A stretch of DNA of 64,000 nucleotides from Chlorobaculum limnaeum (GTDB taxonomy: Bacteria; Bacteroidota; Chlorobiia; Chlorobiales; Chlorobiaceae): positions 638,001-702,000 of the forward strand of contig NZ_CP017305.1 in the NCBI RefSeq assembly GCF_001747405.1, in the 5' to 3' direction. The notes under the pieces are model-generated. The model had not been told where the DNA came from and searched no databases. It saw nothing but the letters and a program-made list of their open reading frames with translations. The position numbers were made by a program, and so were the translations under genes. The stretch's first letter is position 1. The number at the start of each line of letters is the position of its first letter. Below are positions 50,539-59,483 of this stretch, one piece after another.

Positions 50539-52755
50539 TCAGTAGTGCACCGCGACCGAGGCGACCACCGTGAAGGGCGCGCCAGGCTGATAGGAGCTGT
50601 TCAGTGTTTTGTAGTCTGAGGTGCTGATCAGGCTGACGTATTTTTTGTCGAACAGGTTGATGAACGAGAGCGAACAGTCCACGTTCCGGAATCCGGCCAT
50701 CGCTGTGCTCCATGTCAGGTCGAGGTCAACGAGCGTCGCGCCATCGATCTTCTGCTGGTGCCGCACGTCGCCATAACGCGCTGATGAGTAACGGACGACC
50801 GGTGAAATGGTGAAGTCGCCGACGGTGTAGCTGACGATTCCTTTGGCCATGAACTCCGGCGCGTCGGGCACCTGGTTGCCTTCGATGGCAAGGATCGGGT
50901 TGCCGGGAGCATCCGAGCGAATATCCTGATCGAATGAGAAGCGGTTCCACGAGAACGAGCCGTAGCATTTCAGGGCGCTTGAGGGTTTGTACTCCGCTTC
51001 GAACTCAAAGCCGTATCCTTTCGCGTCGGCATTGTTTATCGGATAGGTGGCATCGAGATTCGGATCGTAGAGTACAGCCTGCTTGTTCTTGTGAGTGGCG
51101 TAATAGATGGTTGGCTCTATGCTCCAGTTGCGGCCGTTCATCTTCAGGCCAAGCTCGAGGTTCCGGGAAATTTCCATCTGCCGCGCATCCCAGAGCTGTT
51201 CGAAGGTTATGCCTTTCGGCTGGAAGCTCGTGCTGTATTGCGAGATGAAGTAGGGATAAATATCTACGTGAGTGACGTAGTTCTCCCCGTAGGCCAGGTG
51301 CACGGTGGTGTCGTCGCCGATCATGCGGGTGAGCCTCACGTCGGGGAAGAGGCGGCTGAAGCTCTTCGTCGATTCAGCGCTTTTGGCCGCGACGATGGCC
51401 GGATCGGTGGCGAGCGCATCGTCGTAACTGACGTCAACGATTCCGGTTGTGTCGTAAGTGAGAATCGAGGGCAGGGTGTAGTTCACATACTTCACGCCGC
51501 CCTCGAGCAGCCAGTCGCCGGTGCGGTACTTCGCCTCGATGAAGGGTTCGTGCAGTACGTGATCTGAGCCGTCTGACAGGATCGACCAGTTTTTGAACTG
51601 GAGCGCGCTGCCGTTGAGCGTGTAATTTTTCCACGAGGTCGGTGGTCCGGGGCGCTTCTGGGTGTGATAGAGATAGCCGAAATCGAGGTCGGCTCCGCCA
51701 AGTTTCGTGGTGTATTCGGCGAGGATTCCCTTGAGATCGTGGTCGATGTCCCAGCGACGAATCATGTTCTGGCTGTTCTGGGTGATCGTCTCCATGTAGT
51801 AGCCCTTGTCGCTCCAGTAGTAAGGCTTGATGTTGAGCTTCGAGTTGTCGCCGGTTTTCACTTCGAGGTTGGCCATCACCATCCAGTCCTCGAACTCGTT
51901 CTTGTTGTAGCCGTAGTAGTCGTATTTCGCCGGATCGTTGCCGTAATCGGTGTCGTACGCGCTGTCGATATCCTGGATTTCATCCCATTTCAGCGCCTTG
52001 TAGGGGTGGATGTTACCCTTGCTCCAGGTAACGAAGGTTTCGAGTTTCACGCTGTCGCTGAACTCCTCGATCATGCCGAACATCAGGTTGTTGCGGTTGC
52101 TCGATCCGTACCCTTTCCACTTTTCGGCGTAGCTTGTCGAGCCGGAGGCGAATGCCCTCAGGCCGCCGCCGAGATTGCCGGTGTCGATGCGCAGGTAGGT
52201 GCGGCTGAAGTCGTGGCTGCCGATGCTCTGCTTGAAGGTGACGCCGAACTTCTCCTCCGGTCGCCTGATCGTCATGTCTATTTTGCCGCCTACGTCGGCG
52301 ATGCCGAGGCCGATGTTGGCGGGCATGACGCCGCTGTACACCGCGATGTTCTCGAAGTTTTCGAGGTCGTAAATCGTCGCGCCGCCGCCCGGACGCCCGG
52401 TGACCGGCAGTCCCTCGACGTTGGCTGTGGTGCCGGGTACGCCGCCAGCGGTCGCCTCGACGCCACGAAAGCGGAATGCCTCGTGGTAGTTGACGGTGTC
52501 CGCCAGTCCGTAGGGATCGACGCTTTGCTGGCTGATGGAGGGCATCATGCCGATGACCTTGTACACCGACATCTGCGACGGGTTGAGCAGCGCCGACTCC
52601 TTGCCGGTGACGTTCTGCAGGAGGTCGCCTTTTTTGCCCGAGACGGTGATTTCGGGTGCTGTAAAGGTGCTGTTCGCCAGCAGGGCCTGGCTTTCCTCAG
52701 CCTTCGCCGTGGCGGATAGCAGCGCCAGAAGGGTGATGAGTGAAGTTTTTTTCAT
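50539..52755 (-). CDS. TonB-dependent outer-membrane receptor in mod/nif region
   Basis: This 738-residue TonB-dependent receptor has a signal peptide (MKKTSLITLLALLSATAKA), a TonB-box-like start (PEITVSGKK), and a plug domain with FRFRGVEAT and GLPVTGRPGGGATIYDLENF. A beta-barrel follows, ending VVASVAVHY with a terminal aromatic. It would import a ligand across the outer membrane. The gene lies upstream of modE and modA, so molybdate bound to a chelator is a likely ligand, though iron or other siderophores cannot be excluded. GGTTATAACGG lies about 30 bases upstream. Confidence 0.85.
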   Translation of the reverse strand: MKKTSLITLLALLSATAKAEESQALLANSTFTAPEITVSGKKGDLLQNVTGKESALLNPSQMSVYKVIGMMPSISQQSVDPYGLADTVNYHEAFRFRGVEATAGGVPGTTANVEGLPVTGRPGGGATIYDLENFENIAVYSGVMPANIGLGIADVGGKIDMTIRRPEEKFGVTFKQSIGSHDFSRTYLRIDTGNLGGGLRAFASGSTSYAEKWKGYGSSNRNNLMFGMIEEFSDSVKLETFVTWSKGNIHPYKALKWDEIQDIDSAYDTDYGNDPAKYDYYGYNKNEFEDWMVMANLEVKTGDNSKLNIKPYYWSDKGYYMETITQNSQNMIRRWDIDHDLKGILAEYTTKLGGADLDFGYLYHTQKRPGPPTSWKNYTLNGSALQFKNWSILSDGSDHVLHEPFIEAKYRTGDWLLEGGVKYVNYTLPSILTYDTTGIVDVSYDDALATDPAIVAAKSAESTKSFSRLFPDVRLTRMIGDDTTVHLAYGENYVTHVDIYPYFISQYSTSFQPKGITFEQLWDARQMEISRNLELGLKMNGRNWSIEPTIYYATHKNKQAVLYDPNLDATYPINNADAKGYGFEFEAEYKPSSALKCYGSFSWNRFSFDQDIRSDAPGNPILAIEGNQVPDAPEFMAKGIVSYTVGDFTISPVVRYSSARYGDVRHQQKIDGATLVDLDLTWSTAMAGFRNVDCSLSFINLFDKKYVSLISTSDYKTLNSSYQPGAPFTVVASVAVHY

Positions 52756-52783
52756 GCGTGTGTCGTGGTTGCTGTGACTTTCT

Positions 52784-52794
52784 GGTTATAACGG
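52784..52794. promoter_or_regulatory. GGTTATAACGG motif upstream of TonB receptor
   Basis: This 11-base motif with palindromic core GTTATAAC lies about 29 bases upstream of the receptor start and is identical to the one upstream of the cytochrome gene. It may be a ModE-type operator half-site or a shared -10 region. Confidence 0.4.
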
Positions 52795-52827
52795 TCGAAA
52801 AAATATCCCGGTGCTCTTCCGCTCTTC

Positions 52828-53226
52828 TTATTCAGGGCAGTCTGGTGGAGTAAATGCCGGGTCATACTGGTCCCACATCCATTCCGCCACCGTCCTGAGT
52901 TCTGTTGCGGTGAGTTTGACGGCTGGCATCAGCCCGAACCGGGAAATGGCCGGGGCGCGGAGCTTCGATTTGCCGGGTTCGGGGTTGGCTATGAATTCCA
53001 TGATATGGTGGACGCCAACCTCGCGGTCATCGAATACTTTATGGTAGAAGTGCGCGAGCCCGATGATCGGCGGGGCTTTTGCTGGCGGGGGCGTCATGGT
53101 GTGGCAGCTGCTGCAGTGTTGCCGATAGAGTTTCCGGCCCTTCGATGTGGACTCTGATGAGTGCGCAGCTTCAGGCGAGGCCGCAAGCAGTGCGCTTCCG
53201 AGAAGCAGTATCGTCAACGGTTTCAT
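52828..53226 (-). CDS. Small periplasmic cytochrome c
   Basis: This 132-residue protein has a signal peptide (LTILLLGSALLAASPEAAHS) and one haem c site, CSSCH, at about residues 39-43. A Met in the FGLMPAVKLT segment is the likely sixth ligand. It is a class I cytochrome c, probably an electron carrier or a haem donor near the outer membrane. The start MKPLTILLLG at 53226 is chosen because the longer frame has no signal peptide at its head. It precedes the TonB receptor gene and shares the same upstream motif. Confidence 0.85.
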   Translation of the reverse strand: MKPLTILLLGSALLAASPEAAHSSESTSKGRKLYRQHCSSCHTMTPPPAKAPPIIGLAHFYHKVFDDREVGVHHIMEFIANPEPGKSKLRAPAISRFGLMPAVKLTATELRTVAEWMWDQYDPAFTPPDCPE

Positions 53227-53249
53227 CTGTCTGGTCGTTTTGCATTTCA

Positions 53250-53260
53250 GGTTATAACGG
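53250..53260. promoter_or_regulatory. GGTTATAACGG motif upstream of cytochrome c
   Basis: Identical to the motif in front of the TonB receptor, here about 24 bases upstream of the cytochrome start. It is a possible shared operator or promoter element. Confidence 0.4.
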
Positions 53261-53418
53261 CGCGCAAAAAAAAGAGCCGAGCCCTTTATTCTCTTTTTGT
53301 GCAAGGCATTACGCTATGTACTAATTTTCATAACGCAATGCAATAAAATGGGGGAATGCCTTGCGTCTCCAGTTAACGCAAGGCGGCCTCCCCCGGCTTC
53401 CTGAAGGGAAGGAAGTTC

Positions 53419-53727
53419 TCAGTTGATTATGTGATCCTCGCAGGCTTCGCCCTCTTCGAGCGCGTCGAGGATTTCATCGACCTTCTCTTCGCTGTCGATC
53501 TCGCCATACCAGAAGTTTTCGGGATAGACGACCAGCACCGGCCCTTTTTCGCAGAGGTTCAGGCAGGCGGTGGCGGAAACGGCCACGTCGCTCATGCCAC
53601 GATCGGCAAGCTCGCTTTCGAGGTAGGGAATGAGGTTGAGCGACTCTTTCTTGTGGCACATGCCCTGGGGAGCACCCTGTGCCCTGAAGCTCGCGCAGAC
53701 GAAGATGTGATGTTTCGGTTTGTCCAT
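53419..53727 (-). CDS. Thioredoxin-like [2Fe-2S] ferredoxin
   Basis: This 102-residue protein has FVCASFRAQGAPQGMCHKK with two cysteines 12 residues apart, then CLNLCEKGPVLVVYPE. These are the four ligands of the thioredoxin-like [2Fe-2S] ferredoxins often found beside nif genes. It may donate electrons in nitrogen fixation or cofactor assembly. It follows nifB on the same strand after about 180 bases that include a hairpin. The C-terminus is acidic. Confidence 0.87.
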   Translation of the reverse strand: MDKPKHHIFVCASFRAQGAPQGMCHKKESLNLIPYLESELADRGMSDVAVSATACLNLCEKGPVLVVYPENFWYGEIDSEEKVDEILDALEEGEACEDHIIN

Positions 53728-53853
53728 TGTGGTTTGGTATTGGTTGTGTATTGGCCGAAAATTCTTTTTCCTTGTTGATTTTTTGTCTTATGGGACAAAT
53801 GGGACATATAGGACTGATGGGACGAATGTTTTAGAGCAACAATGTTGCCGGTT

Positions 53854-53880
53854 TCAGGGCGGACACAAGAGCCGCCCTGA
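53854..53880. repeat. Dispersed GGGCGG hairpin between nifB and ferredoxin
   Basis: TCAGGGCGG (53854-53862) pairs with CCGCCCTGA (53872-53880). Its complement is almost the same as the hairpin at 33413-33433. It may attenuate transcription from nifB into the ferredoxin gene. Confidence 0.6.
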
Positions 53881-53910
53881 CATTATCAATTATCAATTGT
53901 CCATTATTCT

Positions 53911-55185
53911 TCAGTCGCACCCGTTGCCTGCGCCGCTGCAACCTGATTTGCAGGCGTGGATCTGGCTGCTTTTCATCAGATGTTTGAGATTCTGGCCGGT
54001 GAAGACTCCGTAGACCGCCTCTTCGATCACCCCTTCGAGCGACATGACGTCGATACCGCTGGCTTTGAGCACCGATTGCGGCGAGTCTCCGGCGCTGTTG
54101 ACCAGAACGGCGCGGCAGTCGGAGAGCTTCGAGGCGAGCGCTTCCCAGCGCGACTTGCCGCCGCCGGGAGGCGGAGCCGGGCGTGAATCAATCAGCGTGC
54201 AGCTCTGCTTCTCCTCGTCGAGCGCATAGACCAGGAACCTGTCTGCTTCGCCGAGGTGCTGGTTGATGAGCACCCCTTCGAGGCTGGCCACGGCGATATA
54301 GGGGCGGTGCTCGTCGGGATTTTTCGGCATCCTCGAGGCTTCGGCGAGCTTCTCCATCATCTCGTCGCTGTTGATCTCGCCGATGATGCCGACCGCATCG
54401 GCGCGGCAGCGGGCGCAGTGCTTCATCTGCGGCAGCAGCTTTCCGGCTTCGGCCTGAATCTCCATGACCATCAGCGGATCGGGTTCGGGAATGTTCTCGA
54501 ACACCGTCTCGGTGGTGTTGTAATAGGGCAGGCAGTTCAGAATGTCCGCGCCCATCGAGGCGACCTGGCGGGCCACTTCGACCACGTGCGTATCGTTGAC
54601 GCCGGGGATGATGATTGAGTTGACCTTGGCAGTCACGCCGAATCTCTTGAGCTTCTGCAGGGCGGCGAGCTGGTTTTCGAGCAGCAGGTCGGCGGCCTGG
54701 CGGTCGCGGTACATCTTCTTCTGGTAGCGCACCCAGGCGTAAATCTCCTGGCCGATCTCCGGATCGATGGCGTTGATCGTGAGCGTCACATGGCTCACCT
54801 GCAACTCGGCAAGTTCTTCGATATATGGCAGCACGTCGAGGCCGTTGGTGGCCACGCAGAGCAGCATTTCGGGATACTTCTCGCGAACGAGGCGCAAGGT
54901 CTCCATCGTCTCCTCCGGGTTGGCGAACGGGTCGCCCGGCCCTGCGATGCCCACCACCGAAATGTTCGGCGAGAGCTTCAGTGCGTTATCGAGGTAGAAG
55001 AGCGCCTGCTTCGGCGAGAGCACCTTGCTGGTGATGCCGGGGCGGTTCTCGTTCATGCAGTCGTATTTCCGGTTGCAGTAGTTGCACTGGATGTTGCATT
55101 TCGGCGCGACCGGCAGGTGTATTCTTCCGAAGGTGTGCCTCGACGAGTCGTTGAAACACGGATGGTTCTGGATGTTCAGTGTCAT
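53911..55185 (-). CDS. nifB: NifB, FeMo-cofactor precursor synthase, with NifX-like domain
   Basis: This 424-residue radical-SAM protein makes NifB-co, the iron-sulfur-carbide core of FeMo-cofactor. The SAM cluster ligands CX3CX2C are Cys30, Cys34 and Cys37, in APKCNIQCNYC. AGPGDPFANPEETMETL is another conserved segment. A NifX/NafY-like cofactor-carrying domain occupies about residues 290-410, beginning YIAVASLEGVLINQHLGEA. The end is Cys/Gly rich (CKSGCSGAGNGCD). It follows nifN and is probably the last of the nifH-led genes. Confidence 0.95.
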   Translation of the reverse strand: MTLNIQNHPCFNDSSRHTFGRIHLPVAPKCNIQCNYCNRKYDCMNENRPGITSKVLSPKQALFYLDNALKLSPNISVVGIAGPGDPFANPEETMETLRLVREKYPEMLLCVATNGLDVLPYIEELAELQVSHVTLTINAIDPEIGQEIYAWVRYQKKMYRDRQAADLLLENQLAALQKLKRFGVTAKVNSIIIPGVNDTHVVEVARQVASMGADILNCLPYYNTTETVFENIPEPDPLMVMEIQAEAGKLLPQMKHCARCRADAVGIIGEINSDEMMEKLAEASRMPKNPDEHRPYIAVASLEGVLINQHLGEADRFLVYALDEEKQSCTLIDSRPAPPPGGGKSRWEALASKLSDCRAVLVNSAGDSPQSVLKASGIDVMSLEGVIEEAVYGVFTGQNLKHLMKSSQIHACKSGCSGAGNGCD

Positions 55186-55248
55186 GATGCCTCCCTTCAG
55201 GCGTTTTTCAGCAGCTTTTGATTTCTGGATGGAGCCGCTGTTTATCGT

Positions 55249-56619
55249 TTACATATAGGTGTAGCCAATCGGCGACGATTTCTGGCGCTCTTCGATGACG
55301 GTGTTCACGATGCGGTCGAACAGCTCCTGGGTGCCGCGGTAACCGAGGTGGTGCAGGCACTGTCCGCCGAAGCGGTCGTGAATCGGGAAGCCGATCCTGA
55401 TGAGCGGCAGGTCGTGTTTTTTCGACATGGTGAACCCCTTGCTGTTGCCGATGAGCATGTCCGGCTGGAGCCGCTCCGCTTCGTGCTCGATGTCCACGAA
55501 ATCCACCCCCTCGCGCACCTCGATGCCCTGCTCCTCCAAGTCGGGAATCAGCTCCAGCATACGCTTTTTCATCAGCCCGCTCTTGCCGCCCGAGGCGCAG
55601 AGCACCGGCACGACGCCGATTTCGCGCAGGAAGGCGGCCATCGAAATGACCAGATCCTCCTCGCCGTACAGAATCGCTTTTCTGCCGAAGATGTACTTGT
55701 GGCCGTCGGCGTAGGCGTCCACAAGGCGGCGGCGCTCATCTTCGTACTTTTCAGGCATCTGCAACTCGGTCAGCTCTTCGAGCACGGCGAAAAAGCGGTC
55801 GCTCGCCTTGATGCCGATGGGCAGCGGGAGCTGGTGGCGCGGTACGCCAAACTCCGCTTCGAGGTAGCCCGCCGCCGATTTCGAGGCTTCAAGCGTCGAG
55901 CTGAACTCGATGCTTGCCGAGGCGCAGCCGCTGTCGGCAATGGCGCTCGTCGGGGTGCCGCCTGGCGGAATCCGGTGGTACTCGGCCCACGGGCCGCCGT
56001 CGAGCGTCTGCGAGTAGTCGGGCAGCAGCATGAAGGGCATGCCGAAGTCGGTCAGAATCTCCTTCATGTAGCGTATATCCGCTGGCGAAATCATCCCCGA
56101 AAAGAGGTTGACGAGGTTCTTTTTCGCCCCGCCAACGGCGAGCGTTTTTACGGCGGAGCGCACGGCGGCGTGGAAGCCGTCGATGTGCGTGCCGCTGTAA
56201 CTCGGTGTCGATGCGAAGATCATCACCGGCAGGTTTGCCGCGCCGCCCATGATCGCTTCGTACTCCTTGAGGATCATCGGCACGTCGTCGCCGATGGTTT
56301 CGGACAGGCAGGTGGTGGCGATACCGATCACGCGCGGCTTGTACTGCTGCGACACGTTTTTCAGGCCCAGCTTCAGGTTGTGGCTGCCGCCGAAGACCGC
56401 CGTCTCTTCGTTGAAGTTCGACGAAGCAATGTCAATCGGCTCCTTGTAGTGGCTGATGAGGTAGCGGCGGATGTAGGTGGCGCACCCCTGCGAGCCGTGC
56501 AGGAACGGCACGCACTGTTCGATGCCCCTGAAGGCCAGGCACGCGCCGAGCGGGTTGCAGAGCTTGCAGGCGTTCTGCGTGGCCGTTTTCGCCGTCATGG
56601 TCGGTGCGTTCGTTGTCAT
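55249..56619 (-). CDS. nifN: NifN, FeMo-cofactor scaffold subunit
   Basis: This 456-residue homologue of NifK pairs with NifE as the scaffold where FeMo-cofactor is completed. It has the cysteine pattern CKLCNPLGACLAFRGIEQC and HGSQGCATYIRRY near the start, and CLSETIGDDVPMI. The start MTTNAPTM at 56619 is supported by GGAGGT 5 bases upstream and by ATGA overlap with the nifE stop; a longer frame begins 11 codons earlier inside nifE. Confidence 0.92.
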   Translation of the reverse strand: MTTNAPTMTAKTATQNACKLCNPLGACLAFRGIEQCVPFLHGSQGCATYIRRYLISHYKEPIDIASSNFNEETAVFGGSHNLKLGLKNVSQQYKPRVIGIATTCLSETIGDDVPMILKEYEAIMGGAANLPVMIFASTPSYSGTHIDGFHAAVRSAVKTLAVGGAKKNLVNLFSGMISPADIRYMKEILTDFGMPFMLLPDYSQTLDGGPWAEYHRIPPGGTPTSAIADSGCASASIEFSSTLEASKSAAGYLEAEFGVPRHQLPLPIGIKASDRFFAVLEELTELQMPEKYEDERRRLVDAYADGHKYIFGRKAILYGEEDLVISMAAFLREIGVVPVLCASGGKSGLMKKRMLELIPDLEEQGIEVREGVDFVDIEHEAERLQPDMLIGNSKGFTMSKKHDLPLIRIGFPIHDRFGGQCLHHLGYRGTQELFDRIVNTVIEERQKSSPIGYTYM

Positions 56620-57983
56620 CTCAAACCTCCTTTTCTCGGTGCGAATTGCCACACGGGGCTCATCACCGATTCGTAAACTTCCTTGGCGAAATAGTACATG
56701 CCGATGAATCCGGCGAGTGGAATCTTGCGCTCGTGGTTGTGGTCGCAGAAGCCGACGCCGAGCTTGAAGGCGATCGGGCGCTCCTTGACGCCGCCGATGA
56801 GCAGGTCGGCCTCCTTTTCGAGCACGAACTTCGAGAGTTCGACCGGGTTCGAGTCATCCACGATCACCGTCCCCTCGTCGCACATCTCCTTCAGGTTCTT
56901 GTAGTCCTGCTTGTTGCCGGTCTGCGAACCGGCCAGCACCACCGACATGCCGATGGTGCGCAGCGCCTTGATGAGCGAGAAGGTCTTGAACGCGCCGCCG
57001 ACGTAGATCGCAGCTTTCTTGCCGGTCAGCGCGGCCTTGAACTTCTGCATCTCGGGGTAGTATTTCCTGATCTCGTCGCGTACGATCTCCTTGGCTTTCT
57101 CCATGATGTCCGGCCTGTCGGGGAAGTGCTGCGCCACGTCGTAGAGCGATTTGGACATATCCTCGAAGCCGAAGTACGACACGCGGATGTAGGGAATGCC
57201 ATATTTCTCCTCCATATCCTTGGCAAGCGTGGTCATCGAGCCAGAGCACTGCACCACGTTGAGCGTCGCGCCGTGCGAGCGGCGGATGTCGTCGATGCGG
57301 CCGTCGCCGGTCATGGTGGCGACCACCTCGATGCCCATCTTTTCATAATATTCCCGGATGATCCAGGCTTCTCCGGCGAGGTTGAATTCGCCGAGAATGT
57401 TGATGCTGTATTTGCTGATCCCCTCGGTCGAACCCTGGCCGATCAGTTTCATGAGGGCGTGGCAGGCGGCTTTGTAGCCATCCTTCTTGGTGCCCTTGAA
57501 TCCTTCGGAATGCACCGGCAGAACCGGGATTCCTTTTTCTTTTGCAACTTTCTTGCAGACCGCATCGATGTCGTCGCCGATGAGGCCGATGATGCAGGTC
57601 GAGTAGATGAATGCCGCGTTGGGCTGATACTGGTCGATCAGCTCGACGAGCGATTTGTAAAGCTTTTTTTCGCCGCCGTAGATGACATCCATCTCCTGGA
57701 GGTCGGTCGAAAAGCTGAGCCGGTGCAGCTCCGGTCCCGACGAAACCGCTCCCCGGATATCCCAGGTGTAGGCGGCGCAGCCGATGGGGCCGTGCACGAT
57801 GTGAATGGCGTCGGCTACCGGATAGAGCACGACACGTGAGCCGCAGAAGACGCAGGCCCGCTGGCTGACCGAGCCGGAGAGGCTGGTCTTGTCGCAGGCG
57901 ATCTCGATCTCCGCGCCGCCCGCGGTCTTTTCATAGACCTGTTTTTCCCTGCCTTCAAGCAGGTTGATGTTCTGCGTGTCCAT
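56616..57983 (-). CDS. nifE: NifE, FeMo-cofactor scaffold subunit
   Basis: This 455-residue partner of NifN has the cluster-binding region RACVFCGSRVVLYPVADAIH and HGPIGCAAYTWDIRG, followed by STCIIGLIGDDIDAV. The start MDTQNINLLEG at 57983 has AAGGAAG upstream and is preferred to an ATG six codons earlier that lacks a ribosome binding site. It is translationally coupled to nifN and follows nifK by about 90 bases. Confidence 0.93.
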   Translation of the reverse strand: MDTQNINLLEGREKQVYEKTAGGAEIEIACDKTSLSGSVSQRACVFCGSRVVLYPVADAIHIVHGPIGCAAYTWDIRGAVSSGPELHRLSFSTDLQEMDVIYGGEKKLYKSLVELIDQYQPNAAFIYSTCIIGLIGDDIDAVCKKVAKEKGIPVLPVHSEGFKGTKKDGYKAACHALMKLIGQGSTEGISKYSINILGEFNLAGEAWIIREYYEKMGIEVVATMTGDGRIDDIRRSHGATLNVVQCSGSMTTLAKDMEEKYGIPYIRVSYFGFEDMSKSLYDVAQHFPDRPDIMEKAKEIVRDEIRKYYPEMQKFKAALTGKKAAIYVGGAFKTFSLIKALRTIGMSVVLAGSQTGNKQDYKNLKEMCDEGTVIVDDSNPVELSKFVLEKEADLLIGGVKERPIAFKLGVGFCDHNHERKIPLAGFIGMYYFAKEVYESVMSPVWQFAPRKGGLR

Positions 57984-58070
57984 TACTTCCTTCCCCTTCA
58001 TTGTCGCCCGCCTTCCGTTGTCGAAGGCGGGCGGTTGCGAATCATTTTTTTCTGTCCCGGATGTTCTGGA

Positions 58071-59450
58071 TTACATCACGAGTTCGAATTTCTCCTCCAG
58101 CGCCACGCGATCCTGCTGATCCATGAGCACGCCGAGAATTTTCTCGATCAGCCTCATCGCGCCGCTGTAGCCGACGCTCGGGAAGTAGCTGTGACCGACG
58201 CGGTCGAGGATCGGGAAGCCGAACCTGACGAACGGAATGTTCTCGTCGCGGGCGATGTACTTGCCGTAGGTGTTGCCGATGAGCAGATCGACCGGCTCGT
58301 TCTTGATCCACTGGTGGAGCAGGAACATGTCGGCCTGGGCGCCGTTCCTGAAGTTCGCGTAAGGCGCTCTTTCGAGAATCTCCTTCATGCGCTTTTCAAA
58401 CCTCAGGCCTGGTGTGCCGCTGACGATGTGCGTCGGCCTCATGCCGAGATCGAGCAGGAACTCGGTGAGTGGCATGATCTGGTCGGGGTCGCCGAAGAGC
58501 GCCACCTTCTTGCCGTAGAAATACTGCTCCATGTCGGCCATCACGTCAACCACGCGACCGCGCTCCGCGGTGATCGAAGCCGGAACCGGCTTGCCCGCGG
58601 CCTTGCTCAGCGCCATGATGAAGCGGTCGGTTGCCGACAGGCCGATGGGCATGTCGAGTGTTTCGAACGGCACCTTGCACTTCTTGTCGAGCGCGATGGC
58701 TGCCGGTTCGGCGCTCACGCAGCCGAGGGCCAGCGAGCACTTGCTGTCGCCGGTGCTCCGGAGCTGGTCGATGGTGACGCCGCCCTTCGGGTAGAACTCG
58801 TGCTTGCCGGTCTGCGGCGCGTCGAGCACGTCGGAGGTGTCCGGAAAGAGCACGATCTTGGCGTCCATCAGGCTGGCGATGCTCTTGATCTCGCGCATGT
58901 CGGACGGCTCCATCCAGCCGGCCACGATGTTGATCTGCTCCGTCTTCTCGCCGGTCGAAACGGCGAACTGCTCGGCCATGCCGGTCACCATGTTGGCGTA
59001 ACCGGTGATATGCGAACCCACAAAGCTCGGCGTGCTGGCGTAGATGACGTATTTGCCATCCGGAATCTTGCCATCATCGCTCGCCTTCTTGGTGATCTGC
59101 TGCAAGTCGTCACCGATGGTTTCGGACAGGCAGGTCGAGTGCACGGCGATCACTTCGGGATCGTAGACCGAAAAGATGGTCTCGATCGAAGCGAGCAGGT
59201 TGGCCTGGCCGCCGAACACCGAAGCGCCTTCGGTGAACGAGCTGGTCGATGCCATGACCGGCTCCTTGTAGTGACGGGTCAGAGTGCTGCGGTGGTATGA
59301 GCAGCAGCCCTGCGAACCGTGGCTGTGCGGCAGGCAGCCATGGATGCCGAGCGCGGCGTACATGGCTCCGATCGGCTGGCAGGTCTTTGCCGGGTTGATC
59401 GTCAGCCCCTCGCGCTCTTTGACTTCTGTTGGTGTATGACGTAATAACAT
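58071..59450 (-). CDS. nifK: Nitrogenase MoFe protein beta chain
   Basis: This 459-residue NifK forms the MoFe protein with NifD and shares the P-cluster. Cysteine ligands appear in TINPAKTCQPIGAMYAALG and GIHGCLPHSHGSQGCCSYHR, and in VHSTCLSETIGDDL. It is short at the N-terminus compared with proteobacterial NifK (about 520 residues), as in clostridial, methanogen and green sulfur enzymes. It lies 33 bases after nifD. Confidence 0.95.
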   Translation of the reverse strand: MLLRHTPTEVKEREGLTINPAKTCQPIGAMYAALGIHGCLPHSHGSQGCCSYHRSTLTRHYKEPVMASTSSFTEGASVFGGQANLLASIETIFSVYDPEVIAVHSTCLSETIGDDLQQITKKASDDGKIPDGKYVIYASTPSFVGSHITGYANMVTGMAEQFAVSTGEKTEQINIVAGWMEPSDMREIKSIASLMDAKIVLFPDTSDVLDAPQTGKHEFYPKGGVTIDQLRSTGDSKCSLALGCVSAEPAAIALDKKCKVPFETLDMPIGLSATDRFIMALSKAAGKPVPASITAERGRVVDVMADMEQYFYGKKVALFGDPDQIMPLTEFLLDLGMRPTHIVSGTPGLRFEKRMKEILERAPYANFRNGAQADMFLLHQWIKNEPVDLLIGNTYGKYIARDENIPFVRFGFPILDRVGHSYFPSVGYSGAMRLIEKILGVLMDQQDRVALEEKFELVM

Positions 59451-59483
59451 CAGATAATCTCCTCGTTAAAATATTTTACATCC

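Noticed and set aside
58035-59300. 421-codon plus-strand open frame opposite nifK
   Set aside because: Antisense to nifK, low-complexity Arg/His/Val/Asp composition, no plausible start signals.
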